DNA of 48,533 bases. Source: an uncultured Pseudovibrio sp. (GTDB taxonomy: Bacteria > Pseudomonadota > Alphaproteobacteria > Rhizobiales > Stappiaceae). The position numbers and the translations under genes were made by a program. Position 1 is the first letter of the stretch, and every line of letters starts with the position of its first letter. Positions 9,360-18,322 of this stretch are shown piece after piece. The notes beneath the pieces are model-generated. The model made no database searches. It was given only the letters and a program-made list of their open reading frames with translations, and was not told the DNA's origin. Location of the stretch: contig CANMBS010000039.1 in assembly GCA_947496145.1 (NCBI GenBank), forward strand, positions 1 through 48,533, in the 5' to 3' direction.

Positions 9360-10886
9360 TTATTCAAAACAATATTTATATATGTACTCAATAGTCTCAA
9401 CTTCCTTATCGGTAAGTGCTGCAAATTCTTTTGTTCTCGCGCGATGAGATAGTTTTCCATTATTTTGATTCAGGAAACGGAAGAGCAGATCAGTGAGTCG
9501 AGCTGGCATTTCAACAGTGTATCCAAGTTCATTTTGAAAGCGATCATGGTTTTGAAGGAAGCGGGCTTCTTCTGGAAGATCATGTTCCACTGTTCGTTTT
9601 ACACAGGTGTAGAGAAATTCAGCATGAGCCGTTGCATCAAAAAAACGATAAAAGTCGCCGGTACTGTTTGTAACCGTTAGATTCCCATGAGAAGTCGGTT
9701 GCCAGTCAATTTGGGGCAAAAGGCGCGCTGAATAATCTTCCAGAACCTCTCGGTAGATATCGATACGTTCCAGTATAACCGAGGAGACGGGAAACACTAC
9801 GCCGGGTGGATTAAACCCTCGCTGTGCCAGAATATGATGTATCAGGTAGCGGTGCAGGCGTCCGTTTCCATCTTCAAAGGGATGTACATAAACAAACCCA
9901 AAAGCAAGCACAGCAGCAGCCAGCACAGGGTCGAAATGCTTAGCATGGCTCTGCGCAAAGTCGATCATTCCTGACATCAGGCTCTGCAAGTCCTCGGGTT
10001 TAGCACTGATGTGATCTGGCAGAGGCATATGAGTTTCACGATCATGCATGCCTACAAAACCGCCCTCTTCGCGCAAACCCAGTTGGACAAAACGATCATC
10101 ACCAATCACGATCCGCTGAAGGCGTAAAAACTCATCAATGCTTAGTGGTGTTTTTCCGGCTTCTGCAATTGCGCGTCCCCATCGCTGGATACGATCATGG
10201 GCGGGGCGTTCACCTTCTATGGCAAAGCTTGATTTACTGTCTTTAAGTAGAAGAAATGCAGCCGTGCGTGACAACAAATCTTTAGGCACTGAAGCAGCGA
10301 CTTGAATCGCCTTTTCTTGTAAAGCTGCTTGCTGGAATGCCTCTAGCGCAGCACTGCGGAAAATGAGCGGACAAAACTGAGGAGTACCAGGTAAGTTGTT
10401 CCGCACACGCTGGCGGGGAGACGGAAACGGGCTTCCGCCGAATTGCCGTGTCGTATCCAACGCATCCACATAAGCACCAGATGTTACATCCGACAGATTA
10501 AGCCGCTTGCCCAATAGCCATTCATAAAGGAACCAGATGCGACGGGCATAACGTCCTGTTGGCCGTGAATGCACCAGTTCTTCAATGGGTTTGGGCCCAC
10601 ATGCCAGAAAGAGACGCTTTAAGATTGCCAGATCCAGCCCCTCGTTCTTTAAGGCAAAGGTAAGATGACCCAGCAAGGTTGCCTCCGGTGCATGGCGAGG
10701 CGTGAAGATACGCCACCCATCTTGCTCAATGAGCTTGTGACGATCACCAATGGCACAAAGTTTATGCGGCAAAGGAACACGCAAATCGTAGGCGTCAATA
10801 AGGGCGGAATATCCGGCAGGTTTTGCAGGAACAGGAAGCCAGCTTTCATGAAAAACTGTTATGGTCTGTGAAAAAAGCATATTCAT
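9360..10886 (-). CDS. Fic family protein (probable AMP-transferase) with N-terminal-type inhibitory motif
   Basis: The 508-residue protein carries the complete Fic catalytic loop HPFEDGNGRLHR starting at His335, so it should transfer AMP (or another nucleotide moiety) to target hydroxyls. Upstream in the chain, Ser220-x-x-x-Glu224-Gly225 fits the (S/T)xxxE(G/N) inhibitory helix. Such a motif placed before the Fic core marks the self-inhibited class II, so no separate antitoxin is needed. The C-terminal 60 residues look like a small winged-helix region. The start at 10886 is preceded by GGAGGGTGTT, a strong Shine-Dalgarno with good spacing; the in-frame ATG two codons later is less likely. Copies of TGAAAAACTG lie inside codons 9-12, just upstream of the start, and 84 nt upstream, suggesting autoregulation (inference). 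The target is unknown. Confidence 0.93.
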   Translation of the reverse strand: MNMLFSQTITVFHESWLPVPAKPAGYSALIDAYDLRVPLPHKLCAIGDRHKLIEQDGWRIFTPRHAPEATLLGHLTFALKNEGLDLAILKRLFLACGPKPIEELVHSRPTGRYARRIWFLYEWLLGKRLNLSDVTSGAYVDALDTTRQFGGSPFPSPRQRVRNNLPGTPQFCPLIFRSAALEAFQQAALQEKAIQVAASVPKDLLSRTAAFLLLKDSKSSFAIEGERPAHDRIQRWGRAIAEAGKTPLSIDEFLRLQRIVIGDDRFVQLGLREEGGFVGMHDRETHMPLPDHISAKPEDLQSLMSGMIDFAQSHAKHFDPVLAAAVLAFGFVYVHPFEDGNGRLHRYLIHHILAQRGFNPPGVVFPVSSVILERIDIYREVLEDYSARLLPQIDWQPTSHGNLTVTNSTGDFYRFFDATAHAEFLYTCVKRTVEHDLPEEARFLQNHDRFQNELGYTVEMPARLTDLLFRFLNQNNGKLSHRARTKEFAALTDKEVETIEYIYKYCFE

Positions 10887-10979
10887 AACACCCTCCAGTG
10901 AAAAACTGTTATGAAAGATAGCTCAGCAGATCCTTTATGTGAATACCAGTTATTTTTTGCTCGCACTTCTGAAAAACTG
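10849..10979. repeat. three direct copies of TGAAAAACTG around the fic start
   Basis: TGAAAAACTG occurs at 10849-10858, 10899-10908 and 10970-10979. The first two copies extend to the 15-mer TGAAAAACTGTTATG and are exactly 50 bp apart. One lies inside the beginning of the fic coding sequence and two upstream of it. This arrangement resembles operator copies for a regulator acting on the fic promoter. Copy one is constrained by coding, which makes its exact conservation with the non-coding copy notable. Confidence 0.6.
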
Positions 10980-10999
10980 ACAGATACGCTGACAAAGCG

Positions 11000-12358
11000 T
11001 TACTTCAGCCCGGAGGTGCCGTCAAACTTGCGTTCAAGGCCAGACCAGCACTCCACATAATCATCCTGCATCAGGGCTTCTTTGCCTGCAAACTCCGTCA
11101 ATTGCTGCGGAAATCTGGTTTCAAACATAAAGCTCATAGTATCTTCCAGTTTCACTGGCTTCCAGCTGCTGTGAGATGCTTTTTCAAAAGCTTCCCGATC
11201 TGGGCCATGAGGCAGCATGCAATTGTGTAAGCTGATACCTCCCGGAGTAAATCCATGTGGCTTGGCGTCATATTGCCCGTAAATATTGCCCATCAACTCT
11301 GACATGATGTTCTTATGATACCATGGTGGACGAAAAGTATCTTCCTGAGGTAACCAGCGCGGCGGGAAGATGACGAAGTCGATGTTTGCGGTTCCTTCTT
11401 CTGCAGTTGGAGCAGTAAGGACAGTAAATATGGAAGGATCTGGGTGGTCAAAACTGATGGCACCCACAGGTGAGAAATGGCGCAGGTCGTATTTGTAAGG
11501 CGCATAATTGCCATGCCATGCAACGACATCAAGAGGAGAATGATCAATGGTTGAGCGGTGGAACTCACCGCACCATTTTACTGTAATTTGGCAAGGTTGC
11601 TCTATGTCTTCAAATTGCGCAACAGGTGTTTTGAAGTCACGGGGATTTGCAAGGCAGTTTGCGCCAATTGGTCCGCGATTGGGTAGCGTAAACTTAGACC
11701 CGTAGTTCTCGCAGATAAACCCCCTCGCTTTGCCATCGGGGAGGCTGACCTTGAACACTACTCCACGAGGCAGAAGGCAAATTTCCAGTGGTTCCAGATC
11801 AATCACACCAAACTCAGTGGAGATTTTCAAACGACCAACCTGTGGCACAATAAGTAATTCGCCGTCAGCATTATAAAAATACTCATGCTTCATATCTTTG
11901 TTTGCAAGGTAAACATGAGCTGCCATGCCCATCTGTAGCCCTACATCGCCTGCAGTCGTCATGCTGCGGACACCTTCGATGAAGGTGAGCTTTACTTCTT
12001 CGGGAAATGGCAGTGGATCCCACCGGTATTGACCGAGTGAAACCACATCTCTGATTTTGTTGGGTGCGCTTTTCCAATAAGGCACGTCAATTTTGTTAAG
12101 CCGGCCAAGGTGCTTTACAGAAGGCCTGATACGGTAAAGCCAGGACCGTTCCAGCGTTTTATGTGGTGCTGTAAAGGGGGAGCCCGAAAGCTGCTCGGCA
12201 TACAGGCCATATTCTACGCGCTGTGGAGAGTTCCGCCCCTGCGGTAACGCTCCTTTTAAGGCCTCGGTTTCGAAGTCATTTCCAAACCCTGCCATGTAAC
12301 CGGCTGTTGTACCATAGCGGCTGTCGTGCGTTTTTGGTTCGTCCTTTGAGCTATCCAT
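11000..12358 (-). CDS. hmgA: homogentisate 1,2-dioxygenase
   Basis: This non-heme Fe(II) dioxygenase opens the ring of homogentisate to maleylacetoacetate in tyrosine and phenylalanine breakdown. The 452-residue length is normal for the family. By spacing to the human enzyme, the iron ligands are His348, Glu354 and His384 (in the LPHGPD segment), and the catalytic base is His305 in SFDHPDP. The N-terminal signature with [13 protein letters not shown] is typical. The start is supported by GAGGGG six bases upstream. Maleylacetoacetate isomerase and fumarylacetoacetase genes, often adjacent, are not seen here, so the rest of the pathway must lie elsewhere if present. Confidence 0.97.
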   Translation of the reverse strand: MDSSKDEPKTHDSRYGTTAGYMAGFGNDFETEALKGALPQGRNSPQRVEYGLYAEQLSGSPFTAPHKTLERSWLYRIRPSVKHLGRLNKIDVPYWKSAPNKIRDVVSLGQYRWDPLPFPEEVKLTFIEGVRSMTTAGDVGLQMGMAAHVYLANKDMKHEYFYNADGELLIVPQVGRLKISTEFGVIDLEPLEICLLPRGVVFKVSLPDGKARGFICENYGSKFTLPNRGPIGANCLANPRDFKTPVAQFEDIEQPCQITVKWCGEFHRSTIDHSPLDVVAWHGNYAPYKYDLRHFSPVGAISFDHPDPSIFTVLTAPTAEEGTANIDFVIFPPRWLPQEDTFRPPWYHKNIMSELMGNIYGQYDAKPHGFTPGGISLHNCMLPHGPDREAFEKASHSSWKPVKLEDTMSFMFETRFPQQLTEFAGKEALMQDDYVECWSGLERKFDGTSGLK

Positions 12359-12872
12359 TGTAACCCCTCAGTACCAAGCAAAGGATACGTCACATTATGC
12401 TCGGTTCGAACCTATCAGAACACAGAATGTTTCGAGAGCAATTAATGTGATTTTTGGGAGGGATTCTCACTTCCGATTACTGTCAGAGAAGATTGTCAGG
12501 GCACAGAGCCCTCAATGATATCTGGGTCAAAACTCCTAGACCAGCAAACAAAAGCAATTATGATTGACAGATTGGCCTCTGCTCCAATGCTGTTAGGGTG
12601 AAGCAAGGCCAGAACGAGCAATTAAAGATATAACATCTGCAATAAGCCCGTGAGAGAAAGGCTCCTTAACTGGAATTTGCTTGGGTCCGTTTTCAGGTTG
12701 GGTTGGGCGCGTCTTGTAAAGCGAATTTGCTTTGCAACTGTCAGGCTGAAAGCAGGCCTTACCCTATTTGCGGAAGCTCTGACGCGATACAGGAATGGCC
12801 ATTGGGCAAAATTAGAGGCCTTGAATACCGATGCTCAAGGCCTCGAAATGCTATTGCGAACTGGGAAAGGCC
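12359..12872. other. 514-bp gene-poor spacer upstream of hmgA
   Basis: This stretch should contain the hmgA promoter at its left end and holds an intrinsic terminator for the upstream aldehyde dehydrogenase gene at its right end. A plus-strand reading frame of 84 codons from about 12650 runs into the 3' end of the dehydrogenase gene. It starts with GTG, lacks recognisable domains and crosses the terminator hairpin, so I do not call it a gene. Nothing else was recognised. Confidence 0.5.
12810..12844 (-). terminator. Rho-independent terminator of the aldehyde dehydrogenase gene
   Basis: A perfect 10-bp inverted repeat (GAGGCCTTGA at 12815-12824, TCAAGGCCTC at 12835-12844) encloses a 10-nt loop. 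Read on the minus strand it is followed by TAATTTT. It sits about 30 bp beyond the stop codon of the dehydrogenase gene. Confidence 0.8.
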
Positions 12873-14390
12873 TTAAGCCATTTCTCTTGCGTCAAAACCT
12901 GTGACCAGTTCCAGCGGCATATCCTGATAACAGACCGGACGCAGGAAGCGGCGAATTGCCATGGTGCCCACGGAGGTGCCACCAAAGTTTGTTGAAGCTG
13001 GATAGGGGCCGTCATGAACCATGGAGTCGCACACTTCGACACCCGTAGAAAAGCCGTTTGCAAGAAGGCGGCCTGCTTTACGTTCAAGCAGCGGCACCAA
13101 CTTGCGAGCTTCTGCGTGATCTGCTGCATCAACATGGATGGTGCAGGTTAGCTGGCCTTCAATGGTGCGGGCGACCTCCTGCATCTGCTCAATGTCTTTT
13201 AGTTTAACGATGATGCCAAGCGGACCGAACACCTCTTCCTGAAGAACTTTGTTACCAAGCCAGGTGTCAACATCGGCTACGAACATATACGGCATGGCTC
13301 CGCGGGTTTCACAGGGCGTTCCCACAAGCTCTTGAACACCAGCGATACTTGCAATCTTTTCAGCGCCAGCACGATAGGTCACGGCAATGCCGTCAGTGAG
13401 CATTGGCTGCTCATCAATTGTTTCCAAAACACTTTGGGCCTTGCTTACGAACGCATCTGCATCAGCCCCCTCAACCAGCATCACAACACCCGGATTGGTG
13501 CAGAACTGGCCTGCACCCATGCACAAAGAGCCTGCCCAGCCTGCTGCAATGGTTTCACCACGGTTTGCAAGTGCAGTTGGGAATATGAAGTTTGGATTGA
13601 TGGAACCAAGTTCACCGAAGAACGGGATTGGTTCTGGACGAGAGGCGCACAAATCGAAAAGCGCCCTGCCGCCTCCCAAAGACCCAGTGAAGCCAACAGC
13701 TTTGATGAGCGGATGCTGTACCAATGCGGACCCCACATCCCAGCTTCCACCCTGAACGAGTGAGAAGACACCGGGGTGCATACCGCAGGTTTTGATTGCT
13801 GCATCAATCGCTTGCGCCACTATTTCGGCTGTTCCCGGATGGGCCTCATGGCCTTTAACGACCACGGGGCAACCAGCAGCCAGAGCAGAAGCTGTATCGC
13901 CACCAGCTGTAGAGAAGGCGAGCGGAAAATTGGAAGCACCAAACACCGCAACCGGCCCGATGGGACGCTGGCTCAAGCGTAAATCTGGACGTGGAAGGGG
14001 AACACGATCTGGTAATGCCTCATCATGGATAACGTCCAGATATTCACCTTTTTCGATGTGATCCGCAAACAGGCGCAGCTGTCCGATGGTGCGCCCGCGT
14101 TCTCCATTGAGCCGTATTTCTGGCAGACCGGTTTCAGCACAACCGATCTCGGTGATCTGAGCACCACGTGCGTCAATCTCATCGGCAATACTGCGCAAGA
14201 ACCGGGCGCGCTCTGCCTGAGTACTCCAGCCATAGGTCATGAAAGCACTTTCGGCAGCTTGCACGGCACGGTCAATCAAATCGATAGTGCCACACGCATA
14301 ATTGCGAGCTTCTCCAGAAAAAGGAGAGGACTGGAATTTCTGAGTGTTATCTACCCACTCTCCTGCAATAAGATGGCAACCTGTAAGCAT
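12873..14390 (-). CDS. alpha-ketoglutaric semialdehyde dehydrogenase (2,5-dioxovalerate dehydrogenase)
   Basis: An NAD(P)-dependent aldehyde dehydrogenase of about 505 residues. Numbering from the upstream ATG at 14393, the catalytic residues are Cys298 in GAGQFCTNPG and the general base Glu261 in FFGELGSINPN. The FGASNFP (151-157) and GHEAHPG (181-187) segments are characteristic of the 2,5-dioxovalerate dehydrogenase branch. That branch oxidises the last intermediate of hydroxyproline, D-glucarate or pentose oxidation to 2-oxoglutarate. There are two consecutive ATGs; I prefer the second (14390) because AGGA lies four bases before it and only one base before the first. No other gene of those pathways is next to it, so the physiological substrate route is not evident. 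Confidence 0.9.
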   Translation of the reverse strand: MLTGCHLIAGEWVDNTQKFQSSPFSGEARNYACGTIDLIDRAVQAAESAFMTYGWSTQAERARFLRSIADEIDARGAQITEIGCAETGLPEIRLNGERGRTIGQLRLFADHIEKGEYLDVIHDEALPDRVPLPRPDLRLSQRPIGPVAVFGASNFPLAFSTAGGDTASALAAGCPVVVKGHEAHPGTAEIVAQAIDAAIKTCGMHPGVFSLVQGGSWDVGSALVQHPLIKAVGFTGSLGGGRALFDLCASRPEPIPFFGELGSINPNFIFPTALANRGETIAAGWAGSLCMGAGQFCTNPGVVMLVEGADADAFVSKAQSVLETIDEQPMLTDGIAVTYRAGAEKIASIAGVQELVGTPCETRGAMPYMFVADVDTWLGNKVLQEEVFGPLGIIVKLKDIEQMQEVARTIEGQLTCTIHVDAADHAEARKLVPLLERKAGRLLANGFSTGVEVCDSMVHDGPYPASTNFGGTSVGTMAIRRFLRPVCYQDMPLELVTGFDAREMA

Positions 14391-14525
14391 CATTTCCTCA
14401 GCACATTTAGTGGTCTGGTTGCTGCGGCGGCATGTGGGCAGGCCACAGTCAAAGAACTGGCAGTGATATATCAGTATTAATTATCAGGTTCAAGAGAGAA
14501 CAATACTCTTGTGGGCAAATCTGGC

Positions 14526-15026
14526 TTAGTTCAGGTCCATAAGGGCTTCTTCTTCAATACGAATTCGAAGAGCGAGGATAGCACCATTAAATCCAGAGAA
14601 GATAAAGGCAACTGGGAATAGCCCTAGCACCATTGGCGCCGTAAAAATCTCCAGTGCGACCAGCATGTAGTTGGGATGCCGCATGAATGCAAATGGCCCC
14701 TTCGTAACTAAAGGGGCGCGTAAGACTATAATGCGTGTGGTCCAGCGTCGGCCCATTGTGGCTAAGATCCAGAAACGGAAGACTTGCAAAACAGCAAAAA
14801 CAAACAACCAGGGTATGGAAACGGGTTTATCGTAACCCAAAATAACCAGCACGCAGATCCATGCCACATGCACACTTACAATCAGTGGATAATGGGAGGC
14901 TCCCACTTCAACAGCACCGTTTGACAGCAAATACCTTGTATTAGAGCGGGCAATTATAAGTTCTGAAACACGCTGGAGAATGATAAAGGCAAGGAAGAAG
15001 AGCGCAGGCAAAGAGACATCAGGCAT
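14526..15026 (-). CDS. isoprenylcysteine carboxyl methyltransferase-like membrane methyltransferase (BpsB-like)
   Basis: This integral membrane protein of about 166 residues has four or five hydrophobic segments and the ICMT-type C-terminal signature. That signature comprises RHPNY (122-126 counted from an ATG at 15044) and a conserved RIRIEEEAL segment near the end, which together form the SAM-binding site. I prefer the internal ATG at 15026, which overlaps the 3' end of the type III PKS gene by 8 bases. In Bacillus, a homologous gene next to a type III PKS O-methylates alkylpyrones. Here the same pairing suggests methylation of the type III PKS product in the membrane (inference from context). 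Confidence 0.83.
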   Translation of the reverse strand: MPDVSLPALFFLAFIILQRVSELIIARSNTRYLLSNGAVEVGASHYPLIVSVHVAWICVLVILGYDKPVSIPWLFVFAVLQVFRFWILATMGRRWTTRIIVLRAPLVTKGPFAFMRHPNYMLVALEIFTAPMVLGLFPVAFIFSGFNGAILALRIRIEEEALMDLN

Positions 15027-16143
15027 GAACCGCTCCTTCCACACCTGAGCGCTGCGAATACATCTCTGTGGGTTTTTCTGCCTGTGAAGTGACAGTCACT
15101 TTCTGAAAGCTAGCGCTAAAGCCGGGCCCAAGAGCGCACAGAACAAACGACCCGGAAAGTGTACTTTTCAACACACGTTCCAGTACAAAGAAAACCGTGG
15201 GTGCAGACATATTGCCAAACTCTTGCAAGATCTCTCGTTCAGCATTTAGTGTGTTTACAGGCAGGTGTAAGGCTTCTTCAAAAGCCTGAACGACTTTTGC
15301 GCCGCCGGGATGGCAGACAAAACGAGACACATCATCAAGGCTAATCCCGATTTGATCTAAGGAGCCTGTTGTTGCCTCTAAAAAATGTTGCTTTGCAAAT
15401 TCCGGTATGGAGCGATCAAACACAACCCCAAGACCGTGGTCCTCTACATCCCAACCCATAATTTCCAGCGTATCTTCAAAGATTTGTTGGTGAGCTGCGC
15501 CCAGTTCCAACACAGGCTCAGCCTGTGGGTTCTTCGTGGTGGAAAGACATGCGGCAGCTGCGCCATCGCCAAAAAGGACTGTGGCAATGATATCTGCTTT
15601 TGTGAGGCGATCCTGACGAAACGACAAGGTGCACGCTTCCAATGCAACCAACAGCACGTTGCTGCCGGGGTTGGCGAGAGCCAGATTACGTGCAATGGCG
15701 AGCCCGGAAACGCCCCCTGCACACCCCAGTCCGAAAGTCGGCACACGCATAACATCATTACGAAAGCCCATTTGCTTCCATGCCTGAGCTTCCAGTGTGG
15801 GAGTTGCAATACCCGTGGAAGAGACTGTCACAATGCAATCAACCTGATCTGCGCGTAAGCCTGCATTTGCAAGTGCTTTTCCGGCAACCTTAACAAACAG
15901 ATCTGTTGCACCGCGCAGATAGGTTTCGTTTCTGGATTTCCAACCTTGAGCTTGTAAGAACCAATCAAGGGACGCCATTGAATAGCGTGTTTTGACACCA
16001 GATGTCAGGAAGGTGCTGGACATGCGTTCGAACTGAGAGAATTTGGGTCCGAGAATCTCGCGTGCATATTCTAAAACCAGTGTCTGGGGCAATTCATGGG
16101 GTGGCACCGCTGTTGCAAGGCCTGTTAAGTAAATGGGCTTCAT
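15019..16143 (-). CDS. type III polyketide synthase (chalcone/stilbene synthase family, alkylpyrone-type)
   Basis: A homodimeric CoA-dependent ketosynthase-like enzyme with the full catalytic triad. Counted from the longest frame start (TTG at 16263), these are Cys181 in GLGCAGG, His318 in CHPGG and Asn351 in GNMSAP; the C-terminal GPGFSA loop is also present. About 374 residues result when translation begins at the ATG at 16143, which fits the family. The ATG at 16146 and in-frame upstream starts (ATG at 16248, TTG at 16263) would add residues without family similarity. An AGGG lies seven bases before 16143. Bacterial enzymes next to an ICMT-like methyltransferase usually extend fatty acyl-CoA with malonyl-CoA to alkylpyrones or alkylresorcinols; the starter here cannot be determined. 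Confidence 0.93.
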   Translation of the reverse strand: MKPIYLTGLATAVPPHELPQTLVLEYAREILGPKFSQFERMSSTFLTSGVKTRYSMASLDWFLQAQGWKSRNETYLRGATDLFVKVAGKALANAGLRADQVDCIVTVSSTGIATPTLEAQAWKQMGFRNDVMRVPTFGLGCAGGVSGLAIARNLALANPGSNVLLVALEACTLSFRQDRLTKADIIATVLFGDGAAAACLSTTKNPQAEPVLELGAAHQQIFEDTLEIMGWDVEDHGLGVVFDRSIPEFAKQHFLEATTGSLDQIGISLDDVSRFVCHPGGAKVVQAFEEALHLPVNTLNAEREILQEFGNMSAPTVFFVLERVLKSTLSGSFVLCALGPGFSASFQKVTVTSQAEKPTEMYSQRSGVEGAVHA

Positions 16144-16267
16144 CATTTTACCCTGCTTATTGGTGCCGGAGCGCCTATGATAGAACGTTCCCAAATCACT
16201 GAATATCCGGCGTATTTTGGGGTTGGTTTGGCTGGGTAGAGAAGTCATGGAAAGAATGAGCAAAGGG

Positions 16268-16570
16268 TCAGGTTTGAGCGTTTTCCGGTTTTTGAGCAGG
16301 CCTCAGCCGGTAAATCATTATGGCAAGTAAGGTTGCGTTGGTGATGTCGTTCATAAAACCGCTCATTAAAGAGGCGGTCCAGGGTAGTACGTCAATCAAC
16401 CCTCTGCAGACGATTATGCTCATAATGGTCTGGATGACAGCAAAGATGCAAAACAATGAGCAGCTCACAAAAAGCAAACTGCGAAAAAGCTTATCGTGCC
16501 TGGTTGAAAAACCAATCATGTTGACGAGATAGGCTGCACGCCTGAAACCTTGAATGAGGCGGGGATCCAT
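16268..16570 (-). CDS. small membrane protein of unknown function, first gene of the type III PKS operon
   Basis: The 100-residue product has two clear hydrophobic segments, at about 31-53 and 63-86, separated by a short loop. It has a basic N-terminus and a polar tail ending in PENAQT. I recognise no family. It lies immediately upstream of the type III PKS gene on the same strand, so the two are probably co-transcribed with the methyltransferase gene. A role as membrane partner for lipid-like product handling is possible but only inferred from position. Because it is short, a spurious frame cannot be fully excluded, though the clean membrane pattern argues for a gene. Confidence 0.6.
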   Translation of the reverse strand: MDPRLIQGFRRAAYLVNMIGFSTRHDKLFRSLLFVSCSLFCIFAVIQTIMSIIVCRGLIDVLPWTASLMSGFMNDITNATLLAIMIYRLRPAQKPENAQT

Positions 16571-16670
16571 CTTTCATTTTCTTTCACATTAGAAGAAGAG
16601 TGTAAGTGTGAAAGGCAGATGGATCGTCTGTATTAGTGCGACTGCGACATACTATCTATCTTATTGATAT

Positions 16671-16690
16671 ATATCGCTTTAGAGCGATAT
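16671..16690. promoter_or_regulatory. 8-bp inverted repeat in the promoter region of the type III PKS operon
   Basis: ATATCGCT (16671-16678) and AGCGATAT (16683-16690) form a perfect inverted repeat around TTAG. The repeat is about 100 bp upstream of the first gene of the operon. There is no T-run on either side, so it is more likely an operator than a terminator. Confidence 0.35.
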
Positions 16691-16763
16691 CTGATGAGTA
16701 ATACTGTCGTATTGAGCGCTTGCTTCATTACTTAAAAGTCATGGGTGAGGCACTGATGAAATG

Positions 16764-16795
16764 AAAAAGCCCCTCACAACAAGGTGTAAGGGGCT
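16764..16795 (-). terminator. Rho-independent terminator of the NCS1 permease gene
   Basis: On the minus strand AGCCCCT pairs with AGGGGCT around a 14-nt loop and is followed by TTTTT. It lies about 25 bp after the permease stop codon and separates the permease from the type III PKS operon. Confidence 0.88.
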
Positions 16796-16819
16796 CAAAG
16801 CTTTGCTTAGTCTGCGAGC

Positions 16820-18322
16820 TTACAGGTCTTCGCGGGAAAGTGCATGAGCTGGAATGCTGGCACAGTCCATTTTCACCATGCCCTGACCTTCCAGATACAC
16901 CCAGTTGCGATTGATACTGGTCGCCAGATATGTGTCATCTTCATCATGCTTCAGCTCATCCTGAGTGAACCTGGGCAGGATCCATGCCTTCATCAGAACC
17001 CAGTAAAGAGCAAAAGCTGTAAAGAAGCCAACGAAGTAGGAAAGGTCGATGGCATAAATCGCCAGTGCGCCACCCACAGCCCAGGCAATAAGACCAGCCG
17101 GATTGCAGCCACCGATATATTTGAACTGCCCCTCTTCCTCATAAAGCGCCGGCACATTGAGGCGGCGCTTTCGGATGACGAAGTAGTCGCAGATCATAAT
17201 CCCGCCAAGTGCAGCAAGCATGCCACCGTAAAGCCCGAGATAGGTAAACAGATGGTCAAGGATCAGCCATGGCATTGCCAGTGTCCCGACAATTGCGGCC
17301 AGAACCAGCCCCATGGCGTAGGTGATCCATGGAGCGCCAGCATTAACGAAGGTCAACGCTGCCGGAATGAGATTTGCGCTGGTATTGGTGGACCATTGCG
17401 CAAGTACTACCATTACCAAAAGAATGACCAGCGTAATGCCCGCCCCCTGCCCCTGAATAACAGTGATCGGATTCCAGTCCCCTGCTGCGATAAAGGAAAC
17501 GGCACCAATCAGGGCGATCCAGCTCTGCACAACCGGGAGAGCCAGAAACTGTGCAATGAAGACGTTTTTGTTGCGCTTGAAGAAGTTACGTGTGCCCGGC
17601 TCTACTTGAAGGAAGCGTGTGATATTTGGAATGTCCACAGCCAGCGACGACCAGAAGGCCATGTTGGCTACAAAAAGGGCGATGACAGAGATTTCCGCAT
17701 CGCCAGCAAATGACCAGATGTCTTTTCCGCTCGTCGTCGCGAGCCCGTCGAGTGTAAAGTACATCCAAACTGAAATTGCCATAATGGCAGGAGCTGCGAT
17801 CTTAGCAAGACGTTCCACCGCACGAATTCCCATGGCCGTGTTTGCCACTTGCAGGACTGCAAAACCGATGTACCAGACAATCCAGTTATCAAAACCAGTG
17901 AGATAAGCGAAGATCCCGTTCAGCGCTAATGCACCGAGGTAGGTTTGAATGCCAAACCAGACAGCGGCTACGATGCCTCGGGTAATGGAAGGAATATGGG
18001 TGCCGACTGTGCCGAAAGGTGCGCGCAGGTAGACAGCGAAAGAAATGCCGTGTTCTGTACCAATGTCTGCTGTGAGCGCCATCACAATACCAAGCAACAG
18101 ATTAGCAAAGAAGATTGTTGCAATGACAATGGGAAGCGGAAGTCCTGCAACACCTGCTGCACCTAGCTGGAAAGTCGCAATGATAACTGCCATTGAGATC
18201 CAAAGACCAATGTAACCGCGATTGGAAATGGCACGTTGATTAAGCCAGACGGGAAGGATGGCAGGCTCCATAAGGCGCGATTGGCCGTGCGAAGTCTCAT
18301 CCATAACTTGGGTGTGTGCCAT
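16820..18322 (-). CDS. NCS1 family nucleobase/allantoin-type cation symporter
   Basis: A 500-residue polytopic membrane protein with about twelve hydrophobic segments and the N-terminal family signature. The signature comprises PVWLNQRAISNRGY (about 24-38), followed by an early membrane helix and the conserved GIQTYLGA segment (about 124-131). NCS1 transporters import purines, pyrimidines, allantoin, hydantoin or thiamine with H+ or Na+. The substrate cannot be fixed from motifs alone, and no purine catabolism gene is adjacent. An AGGA eight bases before the ATG supports the start. The gene is followed by its own terminator and preceded by a long spacer, so it is probably monocistronic. Confidence 0.93.
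   Translation of the reverse strand: MAHTQVMDETSHGQSRLMEPAILPVWLNQRAISNRGYIGLWISMAVIIATFQLGAAGVAGLPLPIVIATIFFANLLLGIVMALTADIGTEHGISFAVYLRAPFGTVGTHIPSITRGIVAAVWFGIQTYLGALALNGIFAYLTGFDNWIVWYIGFAVLQVANTAMGIRAVERLAKIAAPAIMAISVWMYFTLDGLATTSGKDIWSFAGDAEISVIALFVANMAFWSSLAVDIPNITRFLQVEPGTRNFFKRNKNVFIAQFLALPVVQSWIALIGAVSFIAAGDWNPITVIQGQGAGITLVILLVMVVLAQWSTNTSANLIPAALTFVNAGAPWITYAMGLVLAAIVGTLAMPWLILDHLFTYLGLYGGMLAALGGIMICDYFVIRKRRLNVPALYEEEGQFKYIGGCNPAGLIAWAVGGALAIYAIDLSYFVGFFTAFALYWVLMKAWILPRFTQDELKHDEDDTYLATSINRNWVYLEGQGMVKMDCASIPAHALSREDL

Noticed and set aside
12650-12904. 84-codon plus-strand frame
   Set aside because: It begins with GTG, crosses a terminator hairpin and the end of the dehydrogenase gene, and shows no domain or membrane pattern.
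16844-17713. 289-codon plus-strand frame opposite the NCS1 permease
   Set aside because: It mirrors a membrane protein gene and has a charged, low-complexity composition without domain motifs.
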